Shown here: piece after piece, positions 49,567 through 57,488 of the stretch
How positions within the stretch are numbered: the stretch's first letter is position 1
How the letters are laid out: each line of letters starts with the position of its first letter
Origin: Marinobacter sp. AC-23
GTDB taxonomy: Bacteria > Pseudomonadota > Gammaproteobacteria > Pseudomonadales > Oleiphilaceae
Reading direction: 5' to 3'
Assembly: GCF_001858325.1 (NCBI RefSeq)
Contig: NZ_MBPP01000028.1
Coordinates: 1-58,502, forward strand
DNA: 58,502 nucleotides
Notes under the pieces: model-generated
The model's database searches: none
What the model was told of the DNA's origin: nothing
What the model saw: only the letters and a program-made list of their open reading frames with translations
Made by a program: the position numbers and the translations under genes

Positions 49567-49896
49567 TTACTCGATTCGGGAAGCCTTTTCGTCTAGCCCC
49601 GAAAGGTCAAACCGGTTAGACAGCTCATCCAGAATATCCTTCTGGCTAAGCCCCAGGCTAGAGAGCATAACCAAACTGTGAAACCAGAGATCTGCGGTTT
49701 CACTGATCACCGCCCGGGTGTCTCCCGAGTGCTCGGCATCCTTGGCGGCCAGAAGTGTCTCTGTACACTCTTCGCCAACCTTTTCCAGAATCTTGTTCAG
49801 ACCTTTGGCGTGAAGACTGGCGACGTAGGATTTCTCCGGATCCGCTGTTTTACGGGCTTCGAGAACCCGAGTGAGGTTTTCCAGAACATCACTCAC
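49567..49896 (-). CDS. hisE: Phosphoribosyl-ATP pyrophosphatase
   Basis: 109 residues. [21 protein letters not shown] and [15 protein letters not shown] are the MazG-like HisE core with its metal-binding acidic residues. Second step of histidine synthesis. The GTG at 49894-49896, with AAGGAG 8 bases upstream, is the best start; an in-frame GTG three codons earlier sits within the SD. Confidence 0.92.
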   Translation of the reverse strand: MSDVLENLTRVLEARKTADPEKSYVASLHAKGLNKILEKVGEECTETLLAAKDAEHSGDTRAVISETADLWFHSLVMLSSLGLSQKDILDELSNRFDLSGLDEKASRIE

Positions 49897-49908
49897 TGCA
49901 CACACTCC

Positions 49909-50325
49909 TTAGTTACTACCATAAATGGCCTCCGGATCTTTAATAACAGGCTCAACGCTGGCCCACTGGCCGTCTTTCAGGGAGCGGTAAAAACAGCTGC
50001 GCCGGCCTGTGTGGCAGGCAATGCCACCTTTTTGCTCTACTTTCAGCAATATCACATCCTCATCACAATCGAGGCGGATATCTTTAATGACCTGCTGATG
50101 CCCAGAAGATTCACCTTTGCGCCAGAGCTTGCCTCGCGAGCGTGACCAATACACTGCCTGGCCTTCTTCAACGGTAAGGCGAAGCGATTCCCGGTTCATC
50201 CACGCCATCATCAGAATGTCGCCTGTGGCGGAATCCTGAGCAATAGCCGGCACCAGGCCGTCGGCAGTCCAGCGAATGGCTTCAAGCCAGTCAAGGGAGC
50301 GTAGATTATCAGTCAAGTCTTTCAT
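49909..50325 (-). CDS. hisI: Phosphoribosyl-AMP cyclohydrolase
   Basis: 138 residues. [46 protein letters not shown] and the zinc/magnesium ligands in [11 protein letters not shown]. Third step of histidine synthesis. First gene of the hisI-hisE-tatABC run on this strand, a common gammaproteobacterial order with separate hisI and hisE. Confidence 0.93.
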   Translation of the reverse strand: MKDLTDNLRSLDWLEAIRWTADGLVPAIAQDSATGDILMMAWMNRESLRLTVEEGQAVYWSRSRGKLWRKGESSGHQQVIKDIRLDCDEDVILLKVEQKGGIACHTGRRSCFYRSLKDGQWASVEPVIKDPEAIYGSN

Positions 50326-50410
50326 TTTTATGAATCCTGAGCGTTTCGCAGGCGCTGTAGCTTATACTTTCGGCGATCATGGTGCGATCTGTTCTGCTCG
50401 ATATTCAGAG

Positions 50411-51035
50411 CTAAAGCTTTGCACGGAGCAGGTTTAAACCAAGCCCGATATACACAAACCCTGTGATTTTACCCACAACCCCAGCCAACTGGGTATTCGA
50501 CCTGGCTGCCTGTGTAAATCTGGAGGCGAACGCGACAAGCAAAAGACACCACAGCGTGCCGCCCAGCACAAATACACCGCCTAAAAACAGAAATATACTG
50601 GAGCTGTTATTGCTATCAGGAGCCACAAACTGCGGCAAGAATGCGAGAAAGAAAATAGCAATTTTAGGGTTCAGTAAGTTAGTAAGGAACCCTGGTAAAA
50701 AAGTTGTGAACGGCGTTGAGCTGCTACCCCAGAAGCGGCAGCCAACCTGCGATGATTGCGCAAGGCTTGAATGCCAGGTAGATCAAATACCCGGCGCCGA
50801 TAAATTTAACCGCTGTAAATGCTAGCGCGGAAGTTGCCAGTATCGCGGAAAGCCCGATTGCTGCAAAGAGGGTGTGCGCGAGAATTCCGGCACTTACACC
50901 GAGTACAGATAGCAGCCCCGCAAAGCGCCCCTGAGATATGGTTCTGGCTAAAATGTACATGGTGTCGGGCCCCGGGGTAATCCAGAGCAAAAAACTTGCA
51001 CTTAAAAATAGCCAAAAATCATGAGCTTCTAACAC
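50411..51035 (-). pseudogene. LysE-family amino acid exporter, two frameshifts
   Basis: The N-terminus FLSASFLLWITPGPDTMYILARTISQG is the LysE/RhtB signature. Two breaks occur: at the GG pair 50774-50775 (one G short) and at GGG 50690-50692 (one G short). Restoring both gives YLIYLGIQALRNHRR and LTNLLNPKIAIFFLAFLPQF, then the normal C-terminus to 50411: one protein of about 208 residues, the usual length. Members export amino acids or derivatives. With two indels, real decay is somewhat more likely here than elsewhere, but both fall in G runs. Confidence 0.8.
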
Positions 51036-51348
51036 TCAGGCCCTCCGGGAGAATAATCACTGTGTCGCTTGGGGTATCAAGATTGTAGAGGATGTCCCAA
51101 TAGATGACACCCATGTGCATAGCGACCAGCAAGCGCAAGCTATTGCTGACTATCGGTCGCCCGTAGGGCCATGCTCATTGAAGGGTGAAGCGCGAACAAC
51201 ACAGCTCAATCAAAAAAAATCGTTTTATCACGATGGTGCGTGTCCAGTAGGCTTGGTGAGGTGCACACGGCGAGAAGTTTTTCGGTAATGAACTATGATG
51301 AAAATCAACTTTATTAGAGATGCGAATTAAACCAAAAAGGATCTAAAG
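51036..51348. other. Intergenic region between divergent genes, nothing firm
   Basis: 313 bases without a supportable gene. An A-rich stretch (51210-51220) and a TATGAT at about 51295 upstream of the DUF2855 gene may be promoter parts. No RNA gene or clear operator was seen. Confidence 0.4.
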
Positions 51349-52455
51349 ATGTCGCAATTCCAGACACGAAAAGACGATTTTCTCACGCAGCGTCTGGTTC
51401 CTTTAGACCCTGACGCCGTCGACGCACCACTTGTACCTGGGCAAATCAGGCTTGCCGTAGACAGCTTTTCTTTTACGGCTAATAACATCACCTACGCTGC
51501 GGCCGGCGACATGCTTGGTTACTGGCAGTTTTACCCGCCTGTGGGTGAAGACAGCGCTGGCTGGGGCGTCATCCCTGTTTGGGGATTTGCAGAGGTTATC
51601 GACTCTTGCTGTGATCAAATAGCCGTGGGGGAGAGGCTATTCGGTTACTTTCCGCCCGCAACACACGTTGTTATGCAACCAACACACATTACTGAGCGTC
51701 AGCTGATGGAAGGCAGCGCACATCGGGCGGAGTTGCCACCGGCTTATAACAACTATACCCGAATCCCGCAGGGCGCAGACGCCGACAAGAGAGCCGAGGC
51801 AGAGCGCATGCTTTTATGGCCGCTCCATATCACGTCGTTCTGTTTATGGGACGCCCTTAAAGATAAAGAGTGGCATCAGGCCCGGCAAATTATCATTCTC
51901 AGCGCCTCCAGCAAAACAAGTACCGGCCTGGCCTATGCACTGGCAAATGATCCGGGTGCACCACCCGCTGTTGCGCTCACCTCCTCACACAACCTTGAGC
52001 TGGTAAAGCAGCTGGGGGTCTATCAGCACGCGAATACCTATGATCAGCTTGATCAAATTGATACCAGTCTGCCGACAGTTATCGTGGATATGTCGGGCAA
52101 CAGTGCACTGCTCAAGCAACTGGCCCAACGGATGGGCGAAAACCTGAATTACAGCATCAGAGTTGGTCTGACCCATTGGGCCGATAGCCAGGGGGATGCG
52201 GGCCTGGACGATGCGAAAAGCGAGTTCTTCTTTGCGCCTGCGTACATCCAAAAACGCATGAAAGACTGGGGACCGCAGGGTTTTTCTGAACGGAGTGAGC
52301 GCTTTTTGCATGCATCGGCTGCATGGAGCCGAAACTGGTTAAAAATCAGAACGGTGAAAGGCTTGAGTGGACTGGCAGAGATCTATCCAGATATCTGCCA
52401 AGGCAAACTGGCCGCAGACGAAGGCGTTATCGTCGCACTGGCGTCGTTAAAGTGA
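51349..52455 (+). CDS. DUF2855 family protein
   Basis: 368 residues, with a medium-chain-dehydrogenase-like layout lacking the zinc residues. It has VDSFSFTANNITYAAAGDMLGYWQFYPP near the N-terminus, WGVIPVWGFAEVIDS, and a later Rossmann-like part (IIILSASSKTSTGLAYAL). DUF2855 proteins are uncharacterised and may act as oxidoreductases on small carbonyl compounds. AAAAGG precedes the ATG. Monocistronic. Confidence 0.82.
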   Translation: MSQFQTRKDDFLTQRLVPLDPDAVDAPLVPGQIRLAVDSFSFTANNITYAAAGDMLGYWQFYPPVGEDSAGWGVIPVWGFAEVIDSCCDQIAVGERLFGYFPPATHVVMQPTHITERQLMEGSAHRAELPPAYNNYTRIPQGADADKRAEAERMLLWPLHITSFCLWDALKDKEWHQARQIIILSASSKTSTGLAYALANDPGAPPAVALTSSHNLELVKQLGVYQHANTYDQLDQIDTSLPTVIVDMSGNSALLKQLAQRMGENLNYSIRVGLTHWADSQGDAGLDDAKSEFFFAPAYIQKRMKDWGPQGFSERSERFLHASAAWSRNWLKIRTVKGLSGLAEIYPDICQGKLAADEGVIVALASLK

Positions 52456-52534
52456 ACCTCATCTTCAAGACGTTTTATCTTGCGGCTCTCTTCTTCAGCC
52501 TCTTTGAGATCAGAGCCTTCCCAAGAGTTTGTGG

Positions 52535-52867
52535 TTATGTGGTGCGCGGCCCGAACATGATGATTGCCATACCCACTAGCGCAACACCTGAACCAACCAA
52601 ATCCCATGCCGTTGGTCTTACTCCATCAACGGCCCACAGCCAAAGTATTGCCGTAAAAATATAAACGCCACCATACGCAGCATAGACCCTGCCAGCAGCG
52701 GTGGGGTGCAGTGACAGTAACCAGGCAAATGCCATAAGGCTCAGCGCGCCCGGCACCAAAAGCCAGATAGTTTTGCCCTCGCGAAGCCAGAGGTACGGCA
52801 AATAACAGCCAACAATTTCCGCTAACGCTGTAACAAGGAAAAGCCCAACCGTTTTCAACTCAGGCAA
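52535..52867 (-). CDS. YnfA/UPF0060 family small membrane protein
   Basis: 110 residues, four membrane helices, with the family block [22 protein letters not shown] and [22 protein letters not shown]. YnfA proteins are distant relatives of small multidrug exporters. The TTG at 52865-52867 gives the normal N-terminus LPELKTVG, with AAGGGG about 10 bases upstream; the frame is open further upstream but without family similarity. Confidence 0.85.
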   Translation of the reverse strand: MPELKTVGLFLVTALAEIVGCYLPYLWLREGKTIWLLVPGALSLMAFAWLLSLHPTAAGRVYAAYGGVYIFTAILWLWAVDGVRPTAWDLVGSGVALVGMAIIMFGPRTT

Positions 52868-52971
52868 CAAAACTGACCCCTTGGTAGTAACCTTTGAAAA
52901 GATAGACAAGCCAGCTCTGCGCGCATCCGGTGAACCGGAACACAGGGGTGGCGGTTGTAACAAAGCAGGAA

Positions 52972-53283
52972 CTACTGGGCGTTATTTGAGAGGAAAGCCG
53001 AAAGGTTAGCTATGTCGTCGTCGCTCAGGTTCCGCGCATTGGGAATCATCAGGCTGGAGTTCGCCCCGACTTTCTCGCCCGCGCGATAGGTTTCCAGCCT
53101 AGACTGGAGGTAGTCTGCATCTTTTCCAGCCAAAGCAGGAAAGCTGGCCATACCCTTGGCGGTCGGCCCGTGGCACTGGGCGCAGTTGCTGGCGTAGAGG
53201 CTCTTGCCTGCTGCGGTATCTGCCGCTTGGGCCTGGGCCAGACCCAGGGCACAAGCCAACGCAAACAGCATTGTTCGCTTCAT
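52972..53283 (-). CDS. Class I cytochrome c, periplasmic
   Basis: 103 residues: signal peptide (1-21, ending AQA), heme site CAQCH with upstream SLYASN, and axial Met in [23 protein letters not shown] single-heme electron carrier. It follows the sugar dehydrogenase gene on the same strand and could take electrons from it. GAAGGA lies 8 bases before the ATG. Confidence 0.9.
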   Translation of the reverse strand: MKRTMLFALACALGLAQAQAADTAAGKSLYASNCAQCHGPTAKGMASFPALAGKDADYLQSRLETYRAGEKVGANSSLMIPNARNLSDDDIANLSAFLSNNAQ

Positions 53284-53308
53284 AAGGTGTCCTTCAACTT
53301 CTGGAGGG

Positions 53309-53336
53309 GACTGCACTGCCCGAGGGCAGTGCAGTC
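53309..53336 (-). other. Perfect hairpin between sugar dehydrogenase and cytochrome c genes
   Basis: 13-base complementary arms (GACTGCACTGCCC and its complement) with almost no loop, 11 bases past the dehydrogenase stop and 26 before the cytochrome start. No T-run. Probably an mRNA-stability element or partial terminator. Confidence 0.55.
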
Positions 53337-53346
53337 AGTCAGGTAA

Positions 53347-54633
53347 TCACTCAACAGTAAACCGGTGAATTTGGCCTTCGTCAACGGTAACATAGAGCGC
53401 ACCATCCGGCCCCATCACCAGGCCGCGGAAACGGGCAGAACCTGCCGGTACCGGCATTTCGGTGATGTCCTGAACAGTTGGTCCATCGGCCGCCAGATCA
53501 ATCACGTTAATACGCTGGCCTACCGGTGTACCACCAAAACCGATCCCCATAAAGCTGACTACCAAGCGGCCGTTCCAGTCTCCCCACTGTTCACCTTCCA
53601 GAAAGGCGGCACTGCTGATGCCCTGGGAGTAGCCGTTGTTATTCCACAGCGGCTTCATGGCATCCGGATACGTTTCAAGGTCCGTCATGGGCATGTAGGC
53701 CGAGCGCTCCTCGGGGTCCATTCCCTCGTTTTGGTTGGGCTGGTAACCGCAGTAATCATCCGGGCAATCTCCCCGGCCTGCCATGTTCGGGCGCGGGTCC
53801 CAACCGCTGTTGCCACCTGGCACCAGGGCGTTTACTTCATCAGAATGCCAGGGGCCGTGTTCAGTGACGATTGGCTGGTGGCTTTCTGGGTGAAATGCGA
53901 TGCCTTGAACGTTGCGGTGACCGTAGGTAAAGATGCGCGGGTCGAAACCCTCCGGTGTGGCGTCGGCATTGCCGGGGGCCGCGTCGCCATTGCCGTCAAT
54001 GCGCAAGACCTTGGCACCCAGGTTGTCCCCAAATTGCGGCAGGCTGCTGTTGTGGTTGTCGCCCGTTGTAACGTAAAGGAAGCCATCATCCGGGCTGAAG
54101 CGAATGCGCCCCCCGTTGTGGGCGCCGGAGTCACCGAACGGATGATCCGTGGGTGCCTGTTTGTAGGGGATGTCTTTCACTATGTCGGTGCGATCAGACA
54201 CGGTGGCCAGGTCACCGCCCACCTTCAGTCGTAACACCCGATTGGAAGCGGGGTCGTCGCCTACGCGATACGCGGAATAGACGTAGATGGTGTGGTTGTC
54301 CGCAAAATCTGGGTCCAGCGTAACGCCGTTCATGCCGGCCTGGCCGGAGCAGAACAGATCGTCAGTGGTCATGGCATAGCCTTCAGAACCGCTCATGCCT
54401 AACAGGTGATTCACCGTGCCATCGGGCAACTGAACCGAGAGGCCTTTGCACTTTTCAGTGAAGAACATGGTGCCGTCGGGCATAAAGGCCAGATCCCACG
54501 GGCTTTCCAGTCCGTCCAAATACACATCTTGGCTTACCTCAGGCGCTTTAGCCTGCAGGGCCAGCGGCAAGCTCACCAAAACGGCCGAGGCCGCCGCTAC
54601 ACTGAGTGAACGAAGGGATGGTTTATGACTCAT
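53347..54633 (-). CDS. PQQ-dependent sugar dehydrogenase (soluble beta-propeller, Asd-like)
   Basis: 428 residues: signal peptide (about 1-28, ending LQAKA), then a six-bladed propeller typical of the GDH-B/Asd family. Visible blocks are LESPWDLAFMPDGTMFFTEK, GDSGAHNGGRIRFSPDDG, GDNHNSSLPQ, YGHRNVQGIAFHP and EHGPWHSDEVNAL, with the His that faces PQQ in GAHNGG or YGHRN. It would oxidise an aldose in the periplasm and pass electrons on, perhaps to the downstream cytochrome. AAAGGG precedes the chosen ATG; the frame extends upstream without a signal peptide. Confidence 0.85.
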   Translation of the reverse strand: MSHKPSLRSLSVAAASAVLVSLPLALQAKAPEVSQDVYLDGLESPWDLAFMPDGTMFFTEKCKGLSVQLPDGTVNHLLGMSGSEGYAMTTDDLFCSGQAGMNGVTLDPDFADNHTIYVYSAYRVGDDPASNRVLRLKVGGDLATVSDRTDIVKDIPYKQAPTDHPFGDSGAHNGGRIRFSPDDGFLYVTTGDNHNSSLPQFGDNLGAKVLRIDGNGDAAPGNADATPEGFDPRIFTYGHRNVQGIAFHPESHQPIVTEHGPWHSDEVNALVPGGNSGWDPRPNMAGRGDCPDDYCGYQPNQNEGMDPEERSAYMPMTDLETYPDAMKPLWNNNGYSQGISSAAFLEGEQWGDWNGRLVVSFMGIGFGGTPVGQRINVIDLAADGPTVQDITEMPVPAGSARFRGLVMGPDGALYVTVDEGQIHRFTVE

Positions 54634-54682
54634 GATGGTTGCCCTTTGATTGTTGTTGTCGTTACGTTTTGTTACACCATGA

Positions 54683-54712
54683 GATGAGTGTAGATCTACA
54701 TTGAGAATGGTC
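54683..54712 (-). promoter_or_regulatory. Promoter with 12-base palindrome before the sugar dehydrogenase gene
   Basis: TTGACC (54712-54707), 16 bases, then TACACT (about 54690-54685). A perfect palindrome TGTAGATCTACA at 54689-54700 fills the spacer and touches the -10, a position suited to repression. Confidence 0.45.
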
Positions 54713-54747
54713 AATTTTTAGTCAGCGCGCACTGTCAAAACTTACGA

Positions 54748-55221
54748 TCAGGAGCCACCCATCTTGACCAACCTTACCGCGACATCCGTATGTTGCGAGT
54801 CAGTTTCATTTTCGTGATGTGAGCCGAAAAGACTAGTCCATTGGCCCGCTTTCAATACCAGATTTCCGTAGCCGGAACTGTCACCGCTACTTGCTAGATA
54901 CTCTCCAGCGTAGTTGAAATTAAATGTTCCGGGCGAGCCTTCGGCAGGCCTTAACTCATAGCCCATGGAAAACTCTTGGGACGACAGGAAACCCTTATCT
55001 TTGCCGGAAATAGAAGCCTGCAACATGTTTGAACTTTCAAGAAAATCTGACAATAGATCTGATGGAGGGCTGTCTGGTCTAGTGGCCTGACACTCGCAGT
55101 ACCGCACTTCCAGAAGCAATGATTTGCTCGCCAAATAATCATCTGCGGTTGGCTGCCCGGCAAGTACGAAACCAGGGAGTGTGGATAGAACGAACAGGCT
55201 AGGTAATGTCATCCTTGGCAT
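54748..55221 (-). CDS. Secreted protein of unknown function (157 residues)
   Basis: Signal peptide at 1-21 (ending VLAG), then a mature part with two early cysteines (RYCECQATRP) and a predicted beta-rich body (FSMGYELRP, TFNFNYAGEYLASS, YGNLVLKAGQWTSLFGS, DVAVRLVKMG). No family recognised. AAGGAGG lies 7 bases before the ATG, an excellent RBS. It lies just beyond an attC-like inverted repeat, so it may be the last gene of the cassette region or native sequence next to it. Confidence 0.6.
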   Translation of the reverse strand: MPRMTLPSLFVLSTLPGFVLAGQPTADDYLASKSLLLEVRYCECQATRPDSPPSDLLSDFLESSNMLQASISGKDKGFLSSQEFSMGYELRPAEGSPGTFNFNYAGEYLASSGDSSGYGNLVLKAGQWTSLFGSHHENETDSQHTDVAVRLVKMGGS

Positions 55222-55242
55222 GATGCCTCCTTCTTAAAAGTT

Positions 55243-55271
55243 TTAACGCCCAGTTCACGCGGCTTGTTAAC
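55243..55271. repeat. Short attC-like inverted repeat downstream of ccdB
   Basis: TTAAC-g-CC and GGC-tt-GTTAA pair across 28 bases, with GCGTTAA and GTTAAC ends in the minus orientation as in integron attC R boxes. It is much shorter than a usual attC, so it may be a deleted remnant or chance. Confidence 0.3.
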
Positions 55272-55338
55272 TAGACTCCGAATCGGGATACATCTCATAG
55301 TCTCAGTACCGCATGTCCAATTTAAAGAGGGCCTTGTA

Positions 55339-55638
55339 TCAAAAACCTAAAAATAGCATGTCCAATGCTACGGAAATTTCATCCTGTTGTTCAGCAAGGC
55401 TACCAACGCCAGAACGCAATTCACCTTCGGACACAGCAGCCATGTACTGAGTAGCCATGACTACCTCTTGACCCTCAATGCTAAATACAGGATTCAGCCT
55501 CTGAGCAGGGGACGGTGCCGAGGTTTTGGGCAACAGTGGCACGACAACTCGGGTGTTCAAGCCACTGAGAAGGTCTGACTGAACGTCCAGTAGAAAACCA
55601 GCCCCACCCTTATTTTCAAAGACATCGAAACGAGCCAT
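55339..55638 (-). CDS. ccdB: CcdB-family toxin
   Basis: 99 residues. MARFDVFENKGGAGFLLDVQSDLLSGLNTRVVVPLLP (in parts) is the CcdB start, and the C-terminal helix EISVALDMLFLGF ends in Gly-Phe, where F-plasmid CcdB has the Trp-Gly-Ile gyrase contact nearby. CcdB poisons DNA gyrase. The stop/start junction with ccdA overlaps by one base. Confidence 0.9.
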   Translation of the reverse strand: MARFDVFENKGGAGFLLDVQSDLLSGLNTRVVVPLLPKTSAPSPAQRLNPVFSIEGQEVVMATQYMAAVSEGELRSGVGSLAEQQDEISVALDMLFLGF

Positions 55639-55883
55639 CAGAACTGGCGATGCTTTGCGAGAGGCAAGCCGTTAGCCTCGACGTATGCGTTCGAGCTTGC
55701 GAGGGCTTTGGCATTATCTTTCAGCCAGTTCTCCTGCTTATGAAGTTTCACAGCCACCGCGATCCCAGCCTCTGCTGACCGCGAGACATTAATTCCTAAA
55801 ACTTTTGCCTCTTTGAGAAGGGCACTGTCCAGCGATAGGTTTGTTGGCTTTCGTATGGATTTGGTGGCTTCAGCAGCTTGCAT
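55638..55883 (-). CDS. ccdA: CcdA-family antitoxin
   Basis: 81 residues: an N-terminal ribbon-helix-helix (KSIRKPTNLSLDSALLKEAKVLGINVSRS) and a C-terminal toxin-binding tail (WLKDNAKALASSNAYVEANGLPLA). It neutralises CcdB and represses its own promoter, which here carries a palindrome at the expected place. ccdAB pairs are common stabilisers of integron cassette arrays. Confidence 0.9.
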   Translation of the reverse strand: MQAAEATKSIRKPTNLSLDSALLKEAKVLGINVSRSAEAGIAVAVKLHKQENWLKDNAKALASSNAYVEANGLPLAKHRQF

Positions 55884-55913
55884 GGTTCAGTCCTCGGAAG
55901 AAATGACACTCCA

Positions 55914-55942
55914 ATAATATGCGCATATCCCTTGCCCATCAA
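55914..55942 (-). promoter_or_regulatory. ccdAB promoter with autoregulatory palindrome
   Basis: -35 TTGATG (55942-55937), a 17-base spacer and -10 TATTAT (55919-55914). A perfect palindrome ATATGCGCATAT (55917-55928) overlaps the -10 and spacer, 34 bases before the ccdA start, as expected for CcdA binding. Confidence 0.6.
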
Positions 55943-55995
55943 CCCTGCGCGATGGCAAGCTTTGGTGCTGGCGTTAGAGAATTTCCGGGTCAGTG

Positions 55996-56375
55996 GCCTA
56001 ACGCCGCTATCACCGGTGCCAACGCCTTAGCGTAGCGGAGGTTTTGGCATCTGCTACATAGCCTGGTGTACGCCCAGCATGGGCATGAACTAATGGTGTG
56101 AAAGTCCCCTGTGGGAAGATCACCGTTCAGCCGGTTTTATCCGATTGATTCAACGGTAACCACTAGCGAATGGCAAGGGCCAAACCTTGAGAGGCGGTCT
56201 CCGGAACGCCGGCGGGAAGTAAGCCGCTAGCAAAACTGCGGGCCGATGAACATGAACATCATATGAGGCGTAGGCCGGAGGCGAATTGGCACCAGACGAC
56301 GAAGCCACGTGATCTAACGGCCACCGTAAATGATGCAGTTGTGCAGTGACAGTACATATTTTTAAGGGTTAGATC
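55996..56375 (-). repeat. attC-like site interrupted by a group IIC intron remnant
   Basis: In minus orientation the stop of the PIN-like gene merges with GATCTAAC (56375-56368, R''-like). After the intron remnant the site resumes with CCGCTA/TAGCGG arms (56004-56009, 56033-56038) and ends GCGTTAGGC (R' consensus GTTRRRY, at 56002-55996). Removing the intron leaves about 95 bases, within attC size. The core boxes are clear; the folded structure is not verified. Confidence 0.45.
56066..56350 (+). mobile_element. 5' fragment of a group IIC intron (domain I), no reverse transcriptase
   Basis: It begins GTGTACGCCCAGCATGGGC and continues with GTGTGAAAGTCCCC, GCAAGGGCCAAACC and GAACATCATATGAGGC, ending near GTAAATGATGCAG. 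From memory these match the order of conserved blocks in the 5' part of group IIC introns (B.h.I1 type). No maturase gene, domain V or 3' end follows, so only about 285 bases remain. It lies opposite to the surrounding genes, as attC-inserting IIC introns usually do. The right boundary is approximate. Confidence 0.65.
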
Positions 56376-56938
56376 GATGATATTTTTCCATCAATTTGAT
56401 CTGCAGCCTGTTGAAGAACACTTGGATCAAGTGCCGATGAGAGTTCATTGAGGAAAATGACATTGCCTCCATTTCCGCTCGCACTTTTCAGCGGCCCTGG
56501 TTTCTTGTCGAGTGTGAGGACGTAATTATGTACCGACAAAGCTCCAAGCTCGATGTCGGCCTCTTGTTTGTTAAGAATTAGCCCATCTTTCCTCTTTCCT
56601 TGCCCACCAAACAGAGCATTCAGCCTTCTACGTTCATTATTCTCGAAAACGGAGCTAAAGGCACCCGCACCAAAACCTGAAGATCGCTGCTCATCGTCTG
56701 AGTAACGTGAATCCTTAAAGCCAAAGGTATGGACCTCCTCTACATCATCACCAAGGAGGGAGAAAATATACTTTTTCAGCCCGACCGTGTATGGCTTATT
56801 GGGCATCTGATTGATCTCGAATCGACCATGCTTACTGATCGCGAGCGAGAATTTATGCAATGGGAAATAAGCTAACAAATTAATATTATTTTGATAGGCG
56901 AAATCCCAGACATTGTTGTCGAGATAGACTCGCTTCAT
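56369..56938 (-). CDS. PIN-like domain protein of unknown function
   Basis: 189 residues. The start MKRVYLDNNVWDFAY resembles the first acidic strand of PIN nucleases, and EADIELGALSVHNYVLTLDKK resembles their central helix and second acidic strand. The middle (RSSGFGAGAFSSVFENNERRRLNALFGG) is variable. If it is a PIN RNase it could be a toxin or defence protein without a visible antitoxin. GAGGA lies 6 bases before the ATG at 56936-56938. AT-rich compared with the housekeeping genes, consistent with transfer. Confidence in the family is low. Confidence 0.6.
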   Translation of the reverse strand: MKRVYLDNNVWDFAYQNNINLLAYFPLHKFSLAISKHGRFEINQMPNKPYTVGLKKYIFSLLGDDVEEVHTFGFKDSRYSDDEQRSSGFGAGAFSSVFENNERRRLNALFGGQGKRKDGLILNKQEADIELGALSVHNYVLTLDKKPGPLKSASGNGGNVIFLNELSSALDPSVLQQAADQIDGKISSI

Positions 56939-56949
56939 CGGCTTCCTCA

Positions 56950-56999
56950 AATATAACGCTGCAATCACGCGCCTTTCGCGTGCACTGCCATGTTATGAA
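56950..56999 (-). repeat. attC-like inverted repeat between DUF2513 and PIN-like genes
   Basis: Arms CATAACATGGCAGTGCACGCG-type and CGCGTGATTGCAGCGTTATA-type (minus strand, 56997-56952) pair over TAAC, GCA and CACGCG. They leave an unpaired spacer and one extra base in one arm, the pattern of attC R/L boxes with an extrahelical base. It overlaps the stop of the upstream gene and ends GCGTTATA. At 46 bases it is shorter than typical attC. Confidence 0.45.
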
Positions 57000-57409
57000 C
57001 TACCATTTGATAGCAATTCCGATACCCGTTTTTTTGCATATCCAATCGCGAGATCTTTCGCTACGCTTTTAAGGGTGTCAATACTAGACTGCTTGAAGTT
57101 CGCTTGTATGTCCTCCCAGACATTAGGCGCATTCAGCGTTTCAATGAAGTCATGGCCGTCTGCAGTGAGCCGTAACGGCACCACAGACCACGTGCAGCCA
57201 CCGTTCCCCATTCGCTGGTAACCAATTCCATCTCTCGGTGAAAGGCTTTCGATAAACCCGCGATCAAGCAAAATATCGGAGTGGAATATGAAATTATCTT
57301 CCTCATAATCGAAACCTTTTTCCTTTACCTCTCTGATATCCGTAAAGGGTCCTTTCGCAGCTTGGAAGGCTTCTAATAATCCCTTCAAATAGTCTCGATC
57401 AATCTTCAT
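56993..57409 (-). CDS. DUF2513 family protein
   Basis: 138 residues. MKIDRDYLKGLLEAFQAAKG, FHSDILLDRGFIESLS, LRLTADGHDFIETLNAPNVWEDI and the C-terminal helix DTLKSVAKDLAI follow the DUF2513 pattern, a winged-helix-like protein found in phages and mobile regions. Its function is unknown. Its stop lies inside an attC-like repeat. A single-gene cassette is likely. Confidence 0.75.
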   Translation of the reverse strand: MKIDRDYLKGLLEAFQAAKGPFTDIREVKEKGFDYEEDNFIFHSDILLDRGFIESLSPRDGIGYQRMGNGGCTWSVVPLRLTADGHDFIETLNAPNVWEDIQANFKQSSIDTLKSVAKDLAIGYAKKRVSELLSNGSS

Positions 57410-57417
57410 TTTGAATT

Positions 57418-57488
57418 CTCTAACACTTCACAGCTCCTGCAGCATGCGCGCACATGAAATGGAGCCAAAAGCTTATATGTGTTAGTCA
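57418..57488 (-). repeat. attC-like inverted repeat between HEPN and DUF2513 genes
   Basis: Outer boxes CTAACAC (57420-57426) and GTGTTAG (57479-57485) are exact complements, and inner GCTCC/GGAGC pair as well. About 70 bases in total, a normal attC length. In minus orientation it begins at the HEPN gene stop (GACTAAC) and ends GTGTTAGAG. The two spacers differ (6 and 13 bases), more than usual. Confidence 0.5.

Noticed and set aside
56311..56375. Complete 65-base attC formed by GATCTAAC and GTTAGATC
   Set aside because: The left arm appears to lie inside the intron-like sequence, and the inner arms pair poorly. I prefer an attC split by the intron, with its other end at 55996.
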